Assembly (NCBI GenBank): GCA_905160935.1
Contig: CAJHZI010000678.1
Span: 1,613,001 to 1,677,000, forward strand
Direction: 5' to 3'
DNA length: 64,000 nt
Origin: Enchytraeus crypticus
Lineage: Eukaryota; Annelida; Clitellata; Enchytraeida; Enchytraeidae
Numbering within the stretch: position 1 is the first letter of the stretch; every line of letters starts with the position of its first letter. Below are positions 47,801 through 53,800 of this stretch, piece by piece. The notes beneath the pieces are model-generated. The model searched no databases. It was not told where the DNA came from and saw nothing but the letters and a program-made list of their open reading frames with translations. Position numbers and translations under genes: made by a program.

Positions 47801-50800
47801 TCAATCAAATAAGAAATATATCAATAAAGAGCCGCTCTTTTCAGAATACCGCGTTACAGCTAAACAGACACTGGACATTTAATTATATCTAGTATAGGCA
47901 AGAGTTATGGTTGGGGTTTGTGTCAAAAGACTACAACCATTGTAGCAGTAAGACTATTAGGAGTGTGAATATCGACACCGAAATGATTTACAAATCACTG
48001 CCTTAGACCTGTATTGGCATTAGTCATTTGTTATTAGCACGTGCAGTTATGCAAAATATTATAACATACGACTAAACTTGTCGTATCACATCGCATTGTG
48101 TTGCATTGTATTGCATTTGATTGCATTGATTTGTATCGTATCAGATCGCGTCCAATTACACAGTATTTTACTGTTTATGATACTGCAGGAACATCAATTG
48201 GATAGACGGAAGTGACGTCAACCAGATATCTATTTATAGATGTAATATGACGTCACGACAGTGTCTCGCTGGGTTATCGGGTCGTGAGCTGCTGTTGATC
48301 TGGGAACAGAGTGATACCATCACTGGACTCACCATAGATGCTCTGGGTAGGACTACGCATAATCACGTCCCTGACATCATTCCTGGATGAAGAAACGGAC
48401 GTTAAACCTTTATTATTATTAATAATAAGAATATAATAATAACACACATTATAGTGAAATGATCAACTACTGTAAGGTGATATCTATCACTTTTTATATA
48501 ACATGTTAAATACGTTAGGCAATTTTGTTCATTTTCCGTAAAGCCAGTCCAGAGAATGTCCGAGATTTTACTCTCAGATCAGCGCTGCCGGGAATCTAAC
48601 CCACGAGAGTTCAATTCACCTCAGGTTCTGTCATTTAAAACTTCATGACGTTGTATCTACACCTCTAGCCATTGCGCTATTGAGACATTCAAAATATGAT
48701 AGCCTAGGCTTCAAAGATAAACGAATATTTAATGAGTGTGCCAATAGCTCAGTGGATAGAGAGGTAGGTAACTTCATGACCGATCCTGAGACTAGAATGG
48801 TCATAGGTTCGATTCACAGACCAGCTGAACATAGAGAAATAAAAAATATTTCCGTTATGCACACGACCCGTTGTTGAGAAGTTTAAACATGTGATATGAA
48901 AAGTGTCAGATAACATCATGGATGTTCAGATCACAGTAATGCATGGTTGTTCTTTTAATGGCTATCCTTCAATTGAGTTGATCCTTCATGCGACCTGATT
49001 CAAACTCAACAGAACTTCGCATTGTTATTTGACTATTGTTACTGGCTGGAGCCAGTGGCGAAGTCGGTAAGACACTCGACCGCGGATCAGATGGTGCGGG
49101 TTCAAATCCTGGGCTCGCCCGTCTCTGACATCGCTTTCGAGTGAGGAAACTGACGTTAACCTTAGCTTTAGCTTCTTTTTTTATTACTGCCAAATCACGA
49201 TTATAATCTAACTTTGGACATTTTAAAGTTTTAAAATGTCTGCTGCGGTATTAAAATGAAATAGGTTCATCATAAATGGGATGATTGATTTTAAATATTA
49301 GAGAAAACAAGTATTTCAACTTAACGTTTACTTTTAATTAGCGTTTATTTGTGCATACGCTAGATTGGCTGTATTGTTTGTGATCTGAACAGGGTTTTAT
49401 GAACCTTTTTGGTGTCATTAATAAATAAAGAAACAAAGTAAATAAATAAATAGATGAAGATACTTAGAAATGCTGTGGAAAAGCATTGAAAAATCACACG
49501 GTGTATTTCCTGAAACAGAAACATTATCGTAGGTTAAGTTGAGGCTTAGATATTGTGATGAATTTATTAATTAGCACTAATGGTGTTGCAAACAGTTTTG
49601 AACATATTTTAGAAGTAATTGGGGCTCTAAGAGAGATAAAGGGAGATATTAGGCCTACATGCATTATCCTACCAATTTTCAGTTTAGTTGAATATTTATT
49701 TTTCATTATCTAAATGACCGTAAGCGCACGTAGGATATTAGTCCTATAATAAAATACGAAGGATTAACCTAATGTCCATGTTCTTGTGTTAATTTATATT
49801 TAATCCAGATAACAGCCTAGTGGTATACACGATGAACACGGTGTACAGAGTATCAGATAGCGGTGTTCTAACACTTCTGGCCAACCTGAATAATACGGGA
49901 GTTAACTTTACGTCCGTTGCGGTTGTTGGAGGCAACGTTTTCTATACGGGTTGGAATAAGAAGTAGGTTATGATATTCATTTACGTATACATATTATACT
50001 GAGAAAATTATTGCAAGATAAATAGTGTTAATAATTTGACGCCATAATTAACAGTAATTATACAGTATACAGTATTATACAATTATACAGTACCGACTTC
50101 GCCACTGGCTGGAGCCATGGCGAAGTCGGTAAGATACTCGACCGCGGATCAGTAGGTGCTGGTTCAAATCCTGGGCTCGCCCGTCATTGACATCGCTTTC
50201 GAGTGAGGAAACTGACGTTAACCTTAGCTTTAGCTTTTACCAGTATACATAGAAATAATGTTTAATCCTGGATTCGTCATTTCAGTAGAACAATAAAATA
50301 GTCTTAAAATATTATTAACATAATAAAATCAGCATTGCTTTTAATGGTGTCTGAATCTCAATTATATAATTATTTTGTGTGAATCAGTAACATTTAAAAT
50401 AAATATTGAGTGTAAGATCTTTAAAATCATAAATCTTACTACCGGAAAAGTGGATAATATACTAAAAGGTGACTAACCGAGGTACCAAAATACATTTGAC
50501 ATGTTAAGAGTTAATTGTTATCTTGCATAGAGGAGCCATCTTAGGCACATGCAAAGATATTTGGGTGATATTACATGTAAATGCTTGAAAGATTAAATGG
50601 CACACCCAGATTTTGTTTCTAATTTACTTTAGGACAGAATAATGTTTTCTAAGTTCCTTGGAAAAGTTTCGGCTTTTGTTCTCCTTTGTAAAAACTTAAA
50701 TATCTTCAAAACCAATTCCTCCATATTAATTTTTCGGCATTTGTTAAGTCCCTGTTACAAAATTTTAGCCCAGTCATTGAAGCAGAAAAATATCGTGTCC

Positions 50801-53800
50801 CGACTCTAGTGAAATTGGGATTCAGAGGAAGATGATGATGAAGATGATTGAAGCAGAAATAAATAACTGTCATTTATCAGAATAAACTGTAAAGTATTGA
50901 GGAACTGCTTATTGAGGATTTATCTTGATTTTGTTTTAATTTTCTTCCAGGGCCGTGTACAAGTACGACATCGCGTCTAAGACTTCCTGGACAGTCACTG
51001 ATAATGACTTTAACCGTCTCACAGATCTCAAAGCTTACCACTCCAATAGTAAGTATTCTACCAGTCTACTAGTATATGCCTCTACTCTAAGTACTTTACC
51101 GCTCCACTAGCAAGCAATCTAAGTACTCTGCCACTCCACTAGTAAAGGACAAGCCTTTACCAAGCGCAACATATGAAATCTCTTGATTTGGTTGCATTCA
51201 TTCAAGTGAATATACTCCGCATAGTAAAATTTCCGGCATTTCCTGGGCATTTCCGCTGATAGATCTCAGGTAGTTTTCCCTGACTGAACTGCAGACAAGT
51301 CCTATAGAAGCTGATCCTGTACTCTATTCGCTTAATCGCTGGCGATTTTGAGTAAGTAAGGAAACTGGAACCTGACGAATTTGCAGCTTTTTGTGGGACA
51401 TTTTTACCTTACCCTGCAATGAGCCAGTGGTACAGTCGGTTAGGCTTTAGACTGCGGATCAGATGATTCGGGTGGCAAATTTAACTCTAGCCTTGTCAGT
51501 TGCATGCTTTCCAGACCGGAAATTGACATTAAAGTTTACTTTAATCTGATCTGGGTTTTTCCCTCATTGTACTCTATTGTTTCATTTCATATTTCATGAA
51601 CCATCGTATCTTTTATACTGTTAATGCAGAGTTATAATTATTGTCATATGGGGGTCTATGCCGTATGTTTTACGGCTCATATTAAAAGCTAAATGTTAAA
51701 ATCTCATTGGAAATAAATAGTGCATTTTCTCTTAGTGCACTGCCTACTGGCAGGTCCATGGTACATAACGCCTCCACTCTTCTCTGTCTTCCACCTTCCT
51801 CTTCATTTCCACATATGAGTGGGTCTTTAAATCATCTAACATACCTAATCTCGGCCTGCCCCTGCCTCTTTTTCCTTCCATTCTACCTTCTATGACATCT
51901 TTTAATAGACCTTCCCCCCTTAGAATGTGTCCTATCCATCTCTTCTTCCTATTTTTTAATGCATTTATCAACTGTCTATCTGTGCCAACTCTCTCCAGGA
52001 CTTCCTCATTTGTAACCTTTTGGGTCCAGCTAATCCTCTCCATTCTTCTCCAAATCCACATTTCCAATGCCTCCAGTTTCCTAATATCTTCCTTCCTTAA
52101 GGTCCATGTTTCACATCCATATAATAGTGTAGTCCAAACTAAAGTTTTCACTATCTTTATCTTTGTGTCTTTCTTTAGACTTTGTGTTAATAGTTCTTCT
52201 CTACTACCAAAGGCCGCTTTTGCTTGTGCAATCCTACTGCATATTTCCGTCTCACATTTCCCGTCATCTGTTATAGTATGACCCAAATATTTGAACCTCC
52301 TTACCTGTTCCAATTTCGTACCATTTATTGTGATATTAACTTCACCTTTATTATTGGACACTCTCATAAACATAACTATTCAACTAGACTGCTTGACTCC
52401 AACTATCTGTTTAAAAAATCCAATGTGGCATCTATAAATCTTATGTAAATGAGGCGTGTACGGACTGGAATAAAATTCCACCAATATTGCGCAACATCAA
52501 ATTGTTACCAACCTTTTCTAGAGAATTTAAACAGTATTTATTAGAAAATTTGTCACAATAAGAAAAAAAGTTTTTTTCTCATCCAACTTCTGCTTTGTTG
52601 TAATTTAAATCTTCTATCACTTGACACTTTCACTCTTTTATTTTGATTAAAAGTTTGATTTAGACATGTGGGACGATTGTTAGCGGGGTGATTGATATCC
52701 GGGTGGTCAACTCGATAGAGTGTTATGCTCCCTCTTTGATGGCCTGGTTTTTGCATGTATTAGTGTGCCTGTCTTTGCGTTTTACTTTGTACCTTTATGT
52801 TATTCGAAATATGTTGACTGTCGTGCTGTGTGATATGTGAACAAATAAACATAACCTTGGTCTTTTTTATATTAATCTTTATACCATATCTCAAAGCCGT
52901 ATCATTCAGCCTATCCATTATCTTCTGCAATCCAATCTCGCTGCCCGCTACCATTCCTTGGTCATCTGCAAATCGTACATCTTGTAACAAATTCCCTCCC
53001 ACTGTTATTCCTTCTTCCAATTCTTCCATGGCTTCATCCATCATTGCCTCGGCGTAAATGTTAAACAGCAGCGGCGAAATGCTACAAATAGTGCATTATA
53101 TTTTTAAAATCCCAATTATCGCTTTTGAAGAATTCTCACATTCTGAATTTTGTGTTAATTTTAAAATTTTATTTACGTCTACCTATATGCTTCTTTTTTA
53201 TATTTTAGTCAGCATTATGTTGCTATCATTGAGATGAGATAACATTAGTACATATTTGGACTGCTTTTCCATATTTGGACTGCTTTTCAGGAAGTTGAAC
53301 CTGCACCGTTTTTTTAATTAATTTGTATCGGCTCTTTTATTTTTGCTCGTTGGTTTGGTTTTGGTTGTTTAGTATTCTATGTTGTTATTGACGACTGTTA
53401 CTCAGTGGGCTGAGCTGTTAGTGATAGGAATTGATGATGTCGTTTACGCATTTGGCGTTTTGTTGAAAATAATCATATTATCTCTCTCTGTTAAAGCAGA
53501 GAGAGATAATATTTAATATTTGTTATATTGCACTGTGAATAGCACCAATCATTATAGAGGAGCCTTCTGGTCAGAATTCGTTGAGCCCTCAAGCGAGGGC
53601 GGGCATCATCGGGGGGAGTGTGGGGGGCGGTGTCCTCCTGCTACTCTTGTTACTACTTCTCATACTCCTGCTCTTGTTCCTGGTTCGTCGTAATAAGAAG
53701 CCGCCCCCCTACAAGGCGGAGGCTCATGACAACCCCACGTACATGACCCACCGGCAGATCAGTGCAATGATGGCAAGGGCGGGGGCTCAAGGGGCCACGG

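Noticed and set aside
48720-48830. Possible tRNA with long variable arm
   Set aside because: A to B spacing is too long and the sequence belongs to SINE family 2.
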